Positions 36,101 through 43,083 of a DNA stretch of 64,000 nucleotides are shown here, piece after piece. The position numbers were made by a program, and so were the translations under genes. This DNA is from Mycolicibacterium arenosum (lineage in GTDB: Bacteria; Actinomycetota; Actinomycetes; Mycobacteriales; Mycobacteriaceae). The first letter of the stretch is position 1; the number at the start of each line of letters is the position of its first letter. The stretch covers positions 186,001-250,000 of the forward strand of contig NZ_JANDBD010000005.1 in the NCBI RefSeq assembly GCF_024320865.1. Direction: 5' to 3'. Under the pieces are notes generated by a model. It saw only the letters and a program-made list of their open reading frames with translations, made no database searches and was not told the origin of the DNA.

Positions 36101-39100
36101 CGACGGCGTGCTCGCCAACGCCGCCCGGATGATCCTCGGCCAGCTCGGCGTGGACAACCCGGTCAACGTCGGTGAGAGCGTCAGCGACGCCGACCTGATC
36201 GACCTGGTCACCACCGAACTCGGATCGGACTGGCCGCGTCTCGTCGCACCGGCGTTCGACGGCCGCAAGGCCGTGCTGTTCGACGACCGGTGGGCCAGTG
36301 CCCGCGAGGACCTCGCGCGGCTGTGGTTGCTGGACGAGGGCGACATCGACACCGATTGGGCGCAGCTGTCAGAGCGCTTCGAAGGTGCGGGCCATGTCGT
36401 TGCGACACAAGCGAACTGGTGGCAGGGCAAGGCCCTGGCCGCAGGCCGCAACGTGCACGCCACGCTGTACGGCCGCGCCGCTGCCGGTGCCGAGAACCCC
36501 GCAACGGGCCAGTACTGCAACGAGATCGCCGTCGTGACGGGTGCCTCGAAGGGCTCGATCGCCGCGTCGGTGGCCGCTCAGCTGCTGCACGGCGGCGCAA
36601 CGGTCATCGCCACCACGTCCAAGCTCGACGACGACCGGCTGACGTTCTACAAGGAGCTCTACCGCGACAACGCCCGGTTCGGCGGCACCCTCTGGGTGGT
36701 CCCCGCCAACATGGCGTCGTACTCGGATATCGACGCACTCGTTGAGTGGGTCGGCAACGAGCAGTCCGAGAATCTCGGGCCGAAGGCACTGCACCTCAAG
36801 GACGCACTGACCCCGACGCTGCTGTTCCCGTTCGCCGCGCCGCGCGTGGCCGGCGACCTGTCCGAGGCGGGCTCGCGTTCCGAGATGGAGATGAAGGTCC
36901 TGCTGTGGGCCGTGCAGCGGCTCATCGGCGGGCTGTCGCACATCGGGTCGGAGCGTGACATCGCGTCGCGTCTGCACGTCGTGCTGCCGGGTTCACCGAA
37001 CCGCGGCATGTTCGGCGGCGACGGCGCCTACGGCGAGGCCAAGTCCGCGCTCGATGCCGTCGTGACCCGCTGGAAGGCGGAGACGTCGTGGTCGCAGCGG
37101 GTGTCGATGGCGCACGCGCTGATCGGCTGGACCAAGGGCACCGGGCTGATGGGTCACAACGACGCCATCGTCGGAGCGGTCGAGGAGGCGGGTGTCACCA
37201 CCTACACGACCGAGGAGATGGCGTCGATGCTGTTGGCGCTGTGCGACATCGAGTCGAAGGTCGCCGCGGCGCGTGAGCCGCTGCACGTCGACCTGACCGG
37301 CGGTCTGGGCGAGATCGACATCGACATGGCCGAGTTGGCCGCGAAGGCGCGCGAGGAGATGGTCACCGAGAGCGCTGCGGATGACGAGGAGGAGCTGGGC
37401 ACCGTGCGCGCCCTGCCCTCGCCGCCGCGCGGTTACGCGGCTGCGCCGCCGCCGCAGTGGGCGGATCTGGACGTCGCCCCCGAGGACCTCGTCGTCATCG
37501 TCGGCGGCGCGGAACTCGGACCGTACGGCTCGTCGCGCACGCGCTTCGAGGTCGAGGTCGACGGCGAACTGTCGGCGGCGGGCGTGCTGGAGCTCGCCTG
37601 GACCACCGGCCTGGTCAAGTGGGAGGACGATCCCAAGCCGGGTTGGTACGACACCGCGTCGGGCGATCTGGTCGACGAGGGTGAGCTGGTGGAGCGCTAC
37701 CACGACGCCGTCATCGAACGGGTCGGCATCCGCGAGTTCGTCGACGACGGGGCGATCCCCGCGGATCACTCTGCACCGCTGCTGGTCTCGGTCTTCCTCG
37801 ACAAGGACTTCTCCTTCGTGGTGTCGTCCGAGGAGGAGGCCCGCAGCTTCGCGCAGTCCGATCCCGAGCACACGCTGATCGCGCCGGTGCCCGACAGCGG
37901 CGACTGGCAGGTGACCCGCAAGGCGGGCACCGAGATTCGGGTGCCACGCAAGGTCAAGATGTCGCGGACCGTCGGCGCGCAGATCCCCACCGGGTTCGAC
38001 CCGATGGTGTACGGCGTCAGCCAGGACATGGCGAGCTCGATCGACCGGGTGGCGCTGTGGAACCTCGTCACCACCGTCGACGCGTTCCTCTCGGCGGGCT
38101 TCACGCCGTCCGAGCTGATGCGGTGGGTGCACCCCAGCCTGGTGGCCAGCACGCAGGGCACTGGCATGGGCGGCCTGACGTCGATGCAGACGATGTACCA
38201 CGGCAACCTGCTCGGGGTGAACAAGCCGAACGACATCCTGCAGGAGGTGCTCCCGAACGTCTTCGCGGGTCACGTCGTGCAGAGCTACATCGGCAGCTAC
38301 GGCGCGATGATCCACCCGGTGGGCGCATGTGCCACCGCGGCGGTCTCGGTCGAGGAGGGTGTCGACAAGATCCGGCTCGGCAAGGCCGAGTTCGTGGTCG
38401 CCGGCGGATACGACGACCTGACGTTGGAGGCCGTCACCGGCTTCGGCGACATGTCGGCCACCGCCGACACCGAGGTGATGCGCGCCAAGGGCATCAGCGA
38501 CGGGAAGTTCTCCCGCGCCAACGACCGGCGCCGGCTGGGCTTCGTCGAGGGTCAGGGCGGTGGCACCATCCTGCTGGCCCGCGGTGATCTGGCACTGGCC
38601 ATGGGACTGCCGGTCCAGGCCGTCGTCGGTTACGTCTCCTCGTTCGGCGACGGTGTGCACACGTCGATCCCGGCACCGGGACTCGGCGCGCTGGGTGCCG
38701 GTCGCGGTGGCAGGGACTCGAAGCTGGCCAAGGCGCTCGCACAGCTGGGCGTCACCGCCGACGACATCGCCGTGATCTCCAAGCACGACACGTCGACGCT
38801 GGCCAACGACCCCAACGAGACCGAGCTGCACGAGCGGCTGGCGGCCTCGCTGGGTCGCTCGCCCGGCAACCCGCTGTTCATCGTCAGCCAGAAGAGCCTG
38901 ACGGGCCACAGCAAGGGCGGTGCGGCGGCGTTCCAGATGATGGGGCTGTGCCAGATCCTGCGCGACGGGGTCATCCCGCCGAACCGGAGCCTGGACTGCG
39001 TCGACGAGGAACTGGCGCACGCGTCGCACTTCGTGTGGGTGCGCGAGACCCTGCACATGCGCGAGCGCTTCCCGCTCAAGGCGGGGCTGATCACCAGCCT

Positions 39101-39380
39101 CGGTTTCGGGCACGTGTCCGGTCTGGTGGCACTGGTCCATCCGCAGGCGTTCCTCGCGGCGCTCAGCCCCGAGCAGCGTGCGGATTACCAGCGCCGGTCG
39201 GGCGAGCGCGTGCTCGAAGGTCAGCGCAGGCTGGCGTCGGCGATCGCCGGTGGACCCGCGCTGTACGAGAAGCCGGCGGATCGTCGCTTCAACCACGACG
39301 CACCCGAGAGCGAGAAGCGCCAGGAGGCCAGCATGCTCCTGAACGCCGATTCGCGACTGGGCGAGGACGGTTGGTACTAA
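30114..39380 (+). CDS. fas: Fatty acid synthase type I (FAS-I)
   Basis: A single 3088-aa polypeptide that makes C16-C18 and C24-C26 acyl-CoAs from acetyl- and malonyl-CoA, the primers for membrane lipids and mycolates. Domains in order with visible sites: acetyltransferase (GHSQG, Ser near 150), enoyl reductase (from about 425), dehydratase hot-dog (SGDHNPIHTD near 1243), malonyl/palmitoyl transferase (GHSVGEYTA near 1452), acyl carrier (DGASSRRNQ near 1826, with the phosphopantetheine Ser), ketoreductase (VTGASKGSIA near 2140) and ketosynthase (GACATAAVS Cys near 2738, KHDTSTLANDP and TGHSKGG His). No phosphopantetheinyl transferase domain is present; acpS next door supplies it. The GTG at 30114 is chosen because GTG-ACG-ATC gives the conserved T-I-H-E-H-D start and AGGAG lies 10 nt upstream. 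An insertion of about ten residues near residue 980 matches a DNA repeat also seen in accA1. Confidence 0.98.
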   Translation: MTIHEHDRVTTGRPNKATSAGAHALVDLLNAGEPYAVAFGGQGGNWLENLEELISSAGIESDISEVVGEAELLLEPVARELVVVRPIGFEPMKWVRALASDEPLPTTKQLISTAISGPGILLAQIAATRAVVRQGLDLYGAAPVAMAGHSQGIVACEAVRAKGTRDAELLAILQLMGAAGSLMSRRRGMVGRGDKSPMVSVTNADPDRIVELLEDFSTDVRTVLPPVLSIRNGRRSVVITGTPEQLARFELYCSKITEKEEAERKNKSRGGAVFSPVFNAIQVEVGFHTPRLADAVDLIDTWAARTPGIDADLTHHFAKAVFVDPVDWVSEIERVVDAGAKWIVDLGPSDVATRVTAPVVRGLGVGLVPAATRVGQRNLFTVGAAPEVAPAWSSYAPSTVSLPDGSVKLSTKFTRLTGRSPILLAGMTPTTVDAKIVAAAANAGHWAELAGGGQVTEPIFDARVEELTQLLEPGRAIQFNTLFLDPYLWKLQVGGKRLVQKARQSGAPIDGVVVSAGIPELEEAVDIIEELNEVGISHVCFKPGTVDQIKSVIKIAAEVPDREVIVHIEGGRAGGHHSWEDLDDLLVSTYGELRKCPNITVCVGGGIGTPEQAAEYLSGRWARRFGFPDMPVDGILVGTAAMATLEATTSPQVKQLLVDTHGTDVWVGAGKAQGGMASGRSQLGADIHEIDNTASRCGRLLDEVAGDGDAVAERRDEIIAAMADTAKPYFGDVADMTYLEWLRRYVELAIGDGSSTADTKKAGSPWLDISWRDRFEEMLQRAEARLHPQDSGPIPSLYTVDANGEALLEDPEAAITALLGRYPDAETVKLHPADVPFFITLCKTLGKPVNFVPVIDKDVRRWWRSDSLWQAHDARYDADQVCIIPGTAAVAGITRVDEPVGELLDRFEQAAIDEVVATGAAPVQAVSRRQARADITGPLAVVLDSPDVLWAGRTSINPVHRIGEPSEWQVHVNRDSEGRSEATGDASTATHPSTGSRLELADGVVTLSVPLSDIWITIRFTLPDCTVDGGMPLVTADDAASAMRAVLAIAANVEGPEALPPVVDGSTTVTVSWDPEEVADHTGVTATFGAPLAPGLTLVPDALVGRCWPAVFSVIGSAATDAGFPVIEGLLSLVHLDHAAHLLAPMPKGKAELTVTATASTAFDTEVGRVIPVSVTISDADGTELATLEERFAIRGRTGAVELTDPLKAGGAITDNATDTPRRRRRDAVVTAPTDMSAFAVVSGDHNPIHTDRAAALLAGLKSPIVHGMWLSAAAQHVVTATDGRATPPARLVGWTSRFLGMVLPGDEIEFRVDRVGIDRGAEIIEVTAKVDNDLVMAATAQLAAPKTVYAFPGQGIQSKGMGMDVRARSKAARKVWDTADRFTRDTLGFSVLHVVRDNPTSLIASGVHYHHPEGVLYLTQFTQVAMATVAAAQVAEMREQGAFVEGAIACGHSVGEYTALACVSGVYELEALLEVVFHRGSKMHDIVPRDEHGRSNYRLAAIRPSQIDLDDDDVTDFVAEISARTGEFLQIVNFNLRGSQYAIAGTVRGLEALEEEIERRREISGGKRSFILVPGIDVPFHSEVLRVGVADFRRSLERVMPQDADPDLLIGKYIPNLVPRPFTLDRDFVQEIRDLVPAEPLDEILADYDTWRNERPRELMRKIVIELLAWQFASPVRWIETQDLLFIEEAAGGLGIERFVEIGVKNAPTVAGLATNTLKLPEYSHNTTEVLNSERDAAVLFATDTDPEPEDEPAEPTPAAAPAAEAAPAAAAPAAAPPAAPSGGPRPDDITFDASDATMVLIALSAKMRIEQIEALDSIESITDGASSRRNQLLVDLGSELNLGAIDGAAEADLAGLKGQVTKLARTYKPFGPVLSDAINDQLRTVLGPSGKRPAAIAERVTKTWELGQGWVKHVTAELALGTREGSSVRGGDLGGLHPGALPDAGTFDKVVDSAVAAVGARRGIPVSLPSSGAAAGGVVDSAALTEFAEKVTGRDGVLANAARMILGQLGVDNPVNVGESVSDADLIDLVTTELGSDWPRLVAPAFDGRKAVLFDDRWASAREDLARLWLLDEGDIDTDWAQLSERFEGAGHVVATQANWWQGKALAAGRNVHATLYGRAAAGAENPATGQYCNEIAVVTGASKGSIAASVAAQLLHGGATVIATTSKLDDDRLTFYKELYRDNARFGGTLWVVPANMASYSDIDALVEWVGNEQSENLGPKALHLKDALTPTLLFPFAAPRVAGDLSEAGSRSEMEMKVLLWAVQRLIGGLSHIGSERDIASRLHVVLPGSPNRGMFGGDGAYGEAKSALDAVVTRWKAETSWSQRVSMAHALIGWTKGTGLMGHNDAIVGAVEEAGVTTYTTEEMASMLLALCDIESKVAAAREPLHVDLTGGLGEIDIDMAELAAKAREEMVTESAADDEEELGTVRALPSPPRGYAAAPPPQWADLDVAPEDLVVIVGGAELGPYGSSRTRFEVEVDGELSAAGVLELAWTTGLVKWEDDPKPGWYDTASGDLVDEGELVERYHDAVIERVGIREFVDDGAIPADHSAPLLVSVFLDKDFSFVVSSEEEARSFAQSDPEHTLIAPVPDSGDWQVTRKAGTEIRVPRKVKMSRTVGAQIPTGFDPMVYGVSQDMASSIDRVALWNLVTTVDAFLSAGFTPSELMRWVHPSLVASTQGTGMGGLTSMQTMYHGNLLGVNKPNDILQEVLPNVFAGHVVQSYIGSYGAMIHPVGACATAAVSVEEGVDKIRLGKAEFVVAGGYDDLTLEAVTGFGDMSATADTEVMRAKGISDGKFSRANDRRRLGFVEGQGGGTILLARGDLALAMGLPVQAVVGYVSSFGDGVHTSIPAPGLGALGAGRGGRDSKLAKALAQLGVTADDIAVISKHDTSTLANDPNETELHERLAASLGRSPGNPLFIVSQKSLTGHSKGGAAAFQMMGLCQILRDGVIPPNRSLDCVDEELAHASHFVWVRETLHMRERFPLKAGLITSLGFGHVSGLVALVHPQAFLAALSPEQRADYQRRSGERVLEGQRRLASAIAGGPALYEKPADRRFNHDAPESEKRQEASMLLNADSRLGEDGWY
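33041..33076 (+). repeat. Dispersed in-frame element, copy 1 (inside fas)
   Basis: GGGCAGGAGCG[A]AGCGACCGGGGAT (33044-33068) matches 56546-56570 inside accA1 at 24 of 25 positions and is followed in both by a similar CAGCAC. It encodes EGRSEATGDAS in a loop where, as I recall, the M. tuberculosis FAS is about ten residues shorter. Confidence 0.7.
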
Positions 39381-39397
39381 CACATGATCAGCTGCGG

Positions 39398-39403
39398 TAG
39401 CTT
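39398..39403 (+). promoter_or_regulatory. Putative -10 of a leaderless acpS promoter
   Basis: TAGCTT ends 6 nt before the GTG of acpS, inside the 29-bp gap after fas. It would let acpS be transcribed separately from fas as well as by read-through. Confidence 0.4.
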
Positions 39404-39409
39404 CTCCGC

Positions 39410-39805
39410 GTGAGCATCGTCGGGGTCGGCATCGACCTGGTATCCATTCCGGACTTCGCGGAGCAGGTCGATCAGCCGGGCACGGTGTTCGCCGAGACCT
39501 TCACACCGGGCGAGCGCCGCGACGCCGCGGACAAGAGTTCCTCGGCGGCGCGGCATCTCGCGGCGCGCTGGGCGGCCAAGGAGGCCGTGATCAAGGCGTG
39601 GTCGGGGTCGCGGTTCTCCAAGCGGCCGGTGCTGCCCGAGGGGATCCACCGCGACATCGAGATCGTCACCGACATGTGGGGACGTCCCAAGGTCCGGCTC
39701 AGCGGGGCGATCGCCGAGCACCTCAAGGACGTCGCGATTCACCTGTCGCTTACCCACGAGGGTGACACCGCGGCCGCCGTCGCGGTGCTGGAGGCAGGCG
39801 AGTAA
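39410..39805 (+). CDS. acpS: Holo-[acyl-carrier-protein] synthase AcpS
   Basis: A 131-aa phosphopantetheinyl transferase that moves the phosphopantetheine arm of CoA to the Ser of carrier proteins, here chiefly the FAS-I carrier domain. The Mg-binding residues are visible: Asp9 in GVGIDLVSI and Glu58 in RWAAKEAVIKAW. Length is normal for trimeric AcpS. It lies 29 bp after fas on the same strand, the conserved mycobacterial fas-acpS pair. No Shine-Dalgarno site precedes the GTG. Confidence 0.95.
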   Translation: MSIVGVGIDLVSIPDFAEQVDQPGTVFAETFTPGERRDAADKSSSAARHLAARWAAKEAVIKAWSGSRFSKRPVLPEGIHRDIEIVTDMWGRPKVRLSGAIAEHLKDVAIHLSLTHEGDTAAAVAVLEAGE

Positions 39806-39841
39806 CCGTTTCGGTGCCGCAGGGGACCGTCGGCGACCCAC

Positions 39842-39847
39842 TAGCCT
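39842..39847 (+). promoter_or_regulatory. Putative -10 of a leaderless promoter (M20 peptidase)
   Basis: TAGCCT ends 6 nt before the ATG at 39854, without a Shine-Dalgarno site between. Confidence 0.4.
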
Positions 39848-39853
39848 GGCCTC

Positions 39854-41185
39854 ATGAGCGAGTTGGTTCAGAAGGTCCGCGACGTGCTTCCGTCGGTGCG
39901 GGCCGACCTCGAGGATCTGGTCCGCATCGAGTCGGTGTGGGCCGATCCGGCCCGCCGCGGTGAGGTTCAGCGCAGTGCCGAGGCCGTCTCGAAGTTGTTC
40001 TCGGAGGCGGGTTTCGGCGACGTGCGCATCGTCAGCGAGGGAGGGGCGCCCGCGGTCATCGCCCGCCACCCCGCACCGCCGGGAGCTCCGACCGTGCTGC
40101 TGTACGCCCACCACGACGTGCAACCCGAAGGTGATCGCGGGCAGTGGGAGTCGGCGCCGTTCGAGCCGACCGAACGCGACGGCAGGCTGTACGGTCGCGG
40201 CACCGCCGACGACAAGGCCGGTATCGCAACGCATCTGGCCGCGATCCGCGCGTTCGCCGGTCGCCCGCCGGTCGGCGTGACGGTGTTCGTGGAGGGCGAG
40301 GAGGAATCGGGCTCGCCGTCTCTGGGCGCGCTTCTCGCCGCGCACAAGGAGCTGCTGGCTGCCGACGTGATCGTCATCGCGGATTCGGACAACTGGAGCA
40401 CCGAGCAGCCCTCGCTGACGGTATCGCTGCGCGGGCTCGCCGACTGCGTCGTCGAGGTGGCCACGCTCGACCACGGCCTGCACTCGGGCATGTGGGGCGG
40501 GGTCGTGCCGGATGCGCTGAGCGCGCTGGTGCGACTCCTGGCCAGCCTGCACGACGACGAGGGCAACGTCGCGGTGGCCGGTCTGCACGAAGCCACCGCG
40601 GCCGACGTCGAGTTCCCCGCCGAGCGGGTGCGCGCCGACACCGGTGTGCTCGACGGCGTTACCGAGATCGGGTCCGGCTCGACTGCGCAACGGTTGTGGG
40701 CCAAGCCGGCGATCACGGTCATCGGCATAGACACCACGCCCATCGCCTCGGCGTCGAACACGTTGATCCCGCGGGCGCGGGCGAAGGTCAGCATGCGGGT
40801 GGCTCCCGGCGGTGACGCCGCCGCCCACTTGGCCGCGCTGACAAGCCATCTGGAGGCGCACGCGCCGTGGGGTGCGCAGGTGACGGTCACGCCGGGCGAT
40901 CTGGGGGAGCCGTACGCCATCGACGCCACCGGCCCGGTGTACGACGCGGCCCGCGCGGCGTTTCGCGAGGCCTGGGCGGCCGAGCCGGTGGACACCGGCG
41001 TCGGCGGCTCGATCCCGTTCATCGCGGAGTTCGCCGCCGCGTTCCCCGACGCGAAGATCCTGGTGACCGGCGTCGAGGACCCCAACACACAGGCGCACAG
41101 CATCAACGAAAGCCTGCATCTGGGCGTGCTCGAACGCGCGGCGACGGCGGAGACACTGCTGCTGGAGGCGCTGGGACGGAGTTGA
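39854..41185 (+). CDS. M20-family metallopeptidase / dipeptidase (Rv2522c-type)
   Basis: A 443-aa zinc peptidase of the M20/M25/M40 group. Metal-site motifs in order are YAHHDVQPEG (about residues 84-93), GRGTADDKAG (Asp bridge, about 115-124), EGEEESGS (general base Glu, about 152-159), ADSDNW, and a final His in NTQAHSINE. The dimerisation domain sits between about 195 and 320 (TLDHGLHSGMWGG). Cleavage of dipeptides or N-acyl amino acids in the cytoplasm is likely. It follows acpS by 48 bp, the same neighbour order as in M. tuberculosis. Confidence 0.92.
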   Translation: MSELVQKVRDVLPSVRADLEDLVRIESVWADPARRGEVQRSAEAVSKLFSEAGFGDVRIVSEGGAPAVIARHPAPPGAPTVLLYAHHDVQPEGDRGQWESAPFEPTERDGRLYGRGTADDKAGIATHLAAIRAFAGRPPVGVTVFVEGEEESGSPSLGALLAAHKELLAADVIVIADSDNWSTEQPSLTVSLRGLADCVVEVATLDHGLHSGMWGGVVPDALSALVRLLASLHDDEGNVAVAGLHEATAADVEFPAERVRADTGVLDGVTEIGSGSTAQRLWAKPAITVIGIDTTPIASASNTLIPRARAKVSMRVAPGGDAAAHLAALTSHLEAHAPWGAQVTVTPGDLGEPYAIDATGPVYDAARAAFREAWAAEPVDTGVGGSIPFIAEFAAAFPDAKILVTGVEDPNTQAHSINESLHLGVLERAATAETLLLEALGRS

Positions 41186-41376
41186 AACTGCCGCGGCCGA
41201 TGCTTCGCCGTCGGCGAACTCCATGCCTCCCCAATTGGGCATCCGCAACGGCCACCGTCCACAGGGCGTGACGTGGACTAGGTAGTTCAGCCTCGACCGC
41301 GGCAGCTGGCAACTCGAATACCCAGAACGGTCAATTGGGCAAACGAGTGTCGACCGGCGACTACGTCACACCCGCC

Positions 41377-41850
41377 TCAGTGGCTGAGGTCGCGCCGCAG
41401 CTTCGCGACGTGGCCGGTCGCCTTCACGTTGTACTGGGCGACCTCGACCCTCCCCTTCTCGTCGACGACGAAGGTGGAGCGGATGACGCCCTGCACGGTC
41501 TTGCCGTACATGCTCTTCTCGCCGAACGCGCCCCAGGCCGCCAGCACCGACTTGTCGGGGTCCGAGAGCAGCGGGAACGTCAGGCCCTCGTTGTCACGGA
41601 ACTTCGCGAGCTTCTCCGGCTTGTCGGGGGAGATGCCGACGACGTCGAGTCCGGCGTCGTTCAGCGACGCCAGGCTGTCGCGGAAGTCGCAGGCCTGTTT
41701 GGTGCAGCCCGGCGTCGACGCCGCCGGATAGAAGTAGACGATGACCTTCCGACCCTTGAAGTCGGACAGTTTGACGGTGTTGCCGTCGGCGTCCGGAAGG
41801 CTGAAGGCGGGTGCTTTGTCACCCACTTCGAGACGCGGGGTCGGAGCCAT
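41377..41850 (-). CDS. bcp: Bacterioferritin comigratory protein, atypical 2-Cys peroxiredoxin
   Basis: A 157-aa thioredoxin-fold peroxiredoxin that reduces hydrogen and organic peroxides. The peroxidatic Cys49 lies in TPGCTKQACDF with the resolving Cys54 five residues later, the arrangement of the atypical 2-Cys BCP class. AAGGGA precedes the ATG at 41850 by 7 nt. The 191-bp gap to the convergent peptidase gene (41186-41376) holds two copies of CAATTGGGCA and nothing else I recognise. Confidence 0.95.
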   Translation of the reverse strand: MAPTPRLEVGDKAPAFSLPDADGNTVKLSDFKGRKVIVYFYPAASTPGCTKQACDFRDSLASLNDAGLDVVGISPDKPEKLAKFRDNEGLTFPLLSDPDKSVLAAWGAFGEKSMYGKTVQGVIRSTFVVDEKGRVEVAQYNVKATGHVAKLRRDLSH

Positions 41851-41931
41851 GCGGTGTCCCTTCTGTCGGCCTCTGCACTCGGCTGTTCTAGGGTAGTGCG
41901 GCAAGGACGGCAAGCGAGGTGGAGGGCTGAC

Positions 41932-42156
41932 GTGGCGGATCGGGATCCCGACGACATCAAGCGTGAGATCGACGAGGCGCGCAACCAGCTCGCCTCCACC
42001 GTCGACGCGCTCGCCGTGCGGGCTAATCCGCGCAGGCTCGCCGACGACGCCAAGGCCGGTCTGGTGCAGTTCGTCAAGAAGCCCGTGGTGGCCGTGTCCA
42101 TCGCCGGCGTCGGAGCCCTGGTCCTGGTGGTGTTCATTCGCCGCCGGCGGGGCTGA
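41932..42156 (+). CDS. DUF3618 small membrane protein (Rv2520c-type)
   Basis: A 74-aa protein with an N-terminal DUF3618 segment (DPDDIKREIDEARNQLASTV, DALAVRANPRRLADDAKAG) and one C-terminal membrane helix ending IRRRRG. Such proteins are thought to sit at the membrane with an amphipathic helix inside, often beside stress or envelope genes; no function is established. GGAGGG precedes the GTG by 6 nt. It is divergent from bcp, with 81 bp between. Confidence 0.88.
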   Translation: MADRDPDDIKREIDEARNQLASTVDALAVRANPRRLADDAKAGLVQFVKKPVVAVSIAGVGALVLVVFIRRRRG

Positions 42157-42172
42157 CGGGTAGCTCAGTCGA

Positions 42173-42343
42173 TCAGCGCCAGCGGCCGAAACGGAAGAGG
42201 TCGCTGAGCGAGCGTCGCGGCGGATTCGCGGTGCGACCCAGCCTGCTGCAGTTGTAGACGATGACCGGGCACTGCGCAGCAACGTCGACGTCAACCTCGA
42301 TGGGTGACTCGTCCGCGTCGCGCGATGCACTGGCTATCGGCAT
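42173..42343 (-). CDS. Possible small protein of 56 aa
   Basis: An ATG-initiated frame with good purine-rich sites upstream (AGAGGAAAC and GAGG within 20 nt). The product has an acidic N-terminal half (DADESPIEVDVDVAAQ), two Cys (QCPVIVYNC) and a basic Arg-rich end. Third codon positions are mostly G or C as in real genes here. It converges on the DUF3618 gene (17 bp between stops). I do not recognise a family. Confidence 0.45.
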   Translation of the reverse strand: MPIASASRDADESPIEVDVDVAAQCPVIVYNCSRLGRTANPPRRSLSDLFRFGRWR

Positions 42344-42818
42344 CAGCTAAGACCTCGTTTCCTCTCTGAAATCCACGGCGTGGTCCGTCGGTCGAACCCG
42401 CAGCTAACACGATCGTAGCACTGGTACCCCTGGCCCTGCTGCGCGAAACCCCATCCTTGGCTAGGTACCGTCACGATGGATCGATTCGAGTAGTCGCTGG
42501 TCGGCGGTTGGATATCTACACTTACGGTGATTAGTGCACAGATTTGGCAAATGTGTCGCCGCTTCGGACAAATTATTGACAGCAACGTCAGTCGCTACTG
42601 CGGCCGGCGTGCAGGTGCCAGTGTGTCCCACGTCACTGTGCAGCAAATATCACATGCGTCAATTAAGCCCTCGAACTGGGGGGATGCCCGGTTTGCTCGC
42701 GCCGGGCGAACCCCGGCGGCCGGGGATCGTCGCCGGCTGTGGTTGCCGTGCGCGGGGGCTGGCCGGGTTCGCCGTCTCGCCTGGGGCTGACGGCCCGACC
42801 GTGCCGCCCTGGAAATGA
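42344..42818 (+). other. Low-gene-density stretch with a possible 54-aa frame
   Basis: The first 300 bp are less GC-rich than the surroundings and contain TTGACA-like and TATCAC-like promoter pieces but no certain promoter. A frame at 42654-42818 (ATG at 42654, or at 42684 after a G-run) would encode up to 54 aa (MRQLSPRTGG..., with CGCR in the middle). Its later codons are GC3-rich, but there is no known family and no clean ribosome site, so I list it only as a candidate. Confidence 0.25.
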
Positions 42819-42841
42819 CAAAAACCCCGCCTGAGCGGGGT
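42819..42841 (-). terminator. Intrinsic terminator of tRNA-Lys
   Basis: Read on the minus strand, ACCCCGC-TCAG-GCGGGGT is followed by a T-run (the A-run at 42820-42824). It lies 4 bp past the CCA end of the tRNA. Confidence 0.85.
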
Positions 42842-42845
42842 CTTG

Positions 42846-42921
<76 letters not shown>

Positions 42922-43032
42922 GCGTGAGAGACGATAACAGTAGGGGGGCCGCGGGGTGAAATTCTTTCGGCGGAGCGTCCGGGGCCCGCGACGGTTCTGC
43001 TTCTGTCTCAGATGTCCCTTAGACTTATCGCC

Positions 43033-43048
43033 AAGTACGCGAGTACTT
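43033..43048. promoter_or_regulatory. Palindrome upstream of the L,D-transpeptidase gene
   Basis: AAGTAC-GCGA-GTACTT is a perfect inverted repeat 35 bp before the ATG at 43084. Its position suggests an operator or mRNA element controlling the transpeptidase. Confidence 0.45.
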
Positions 43049-43083
43049 CGATGGGGCTCTCTATATCGCGAGGTGGAACAAGC

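Noticed and set aside
36993..39383. A 796-codon open frame antisense to the fas 3' half
   Set aside because: Same reason: mirror of the ketoreductase and ketosynthase coding sequence, with no recognisable domain.
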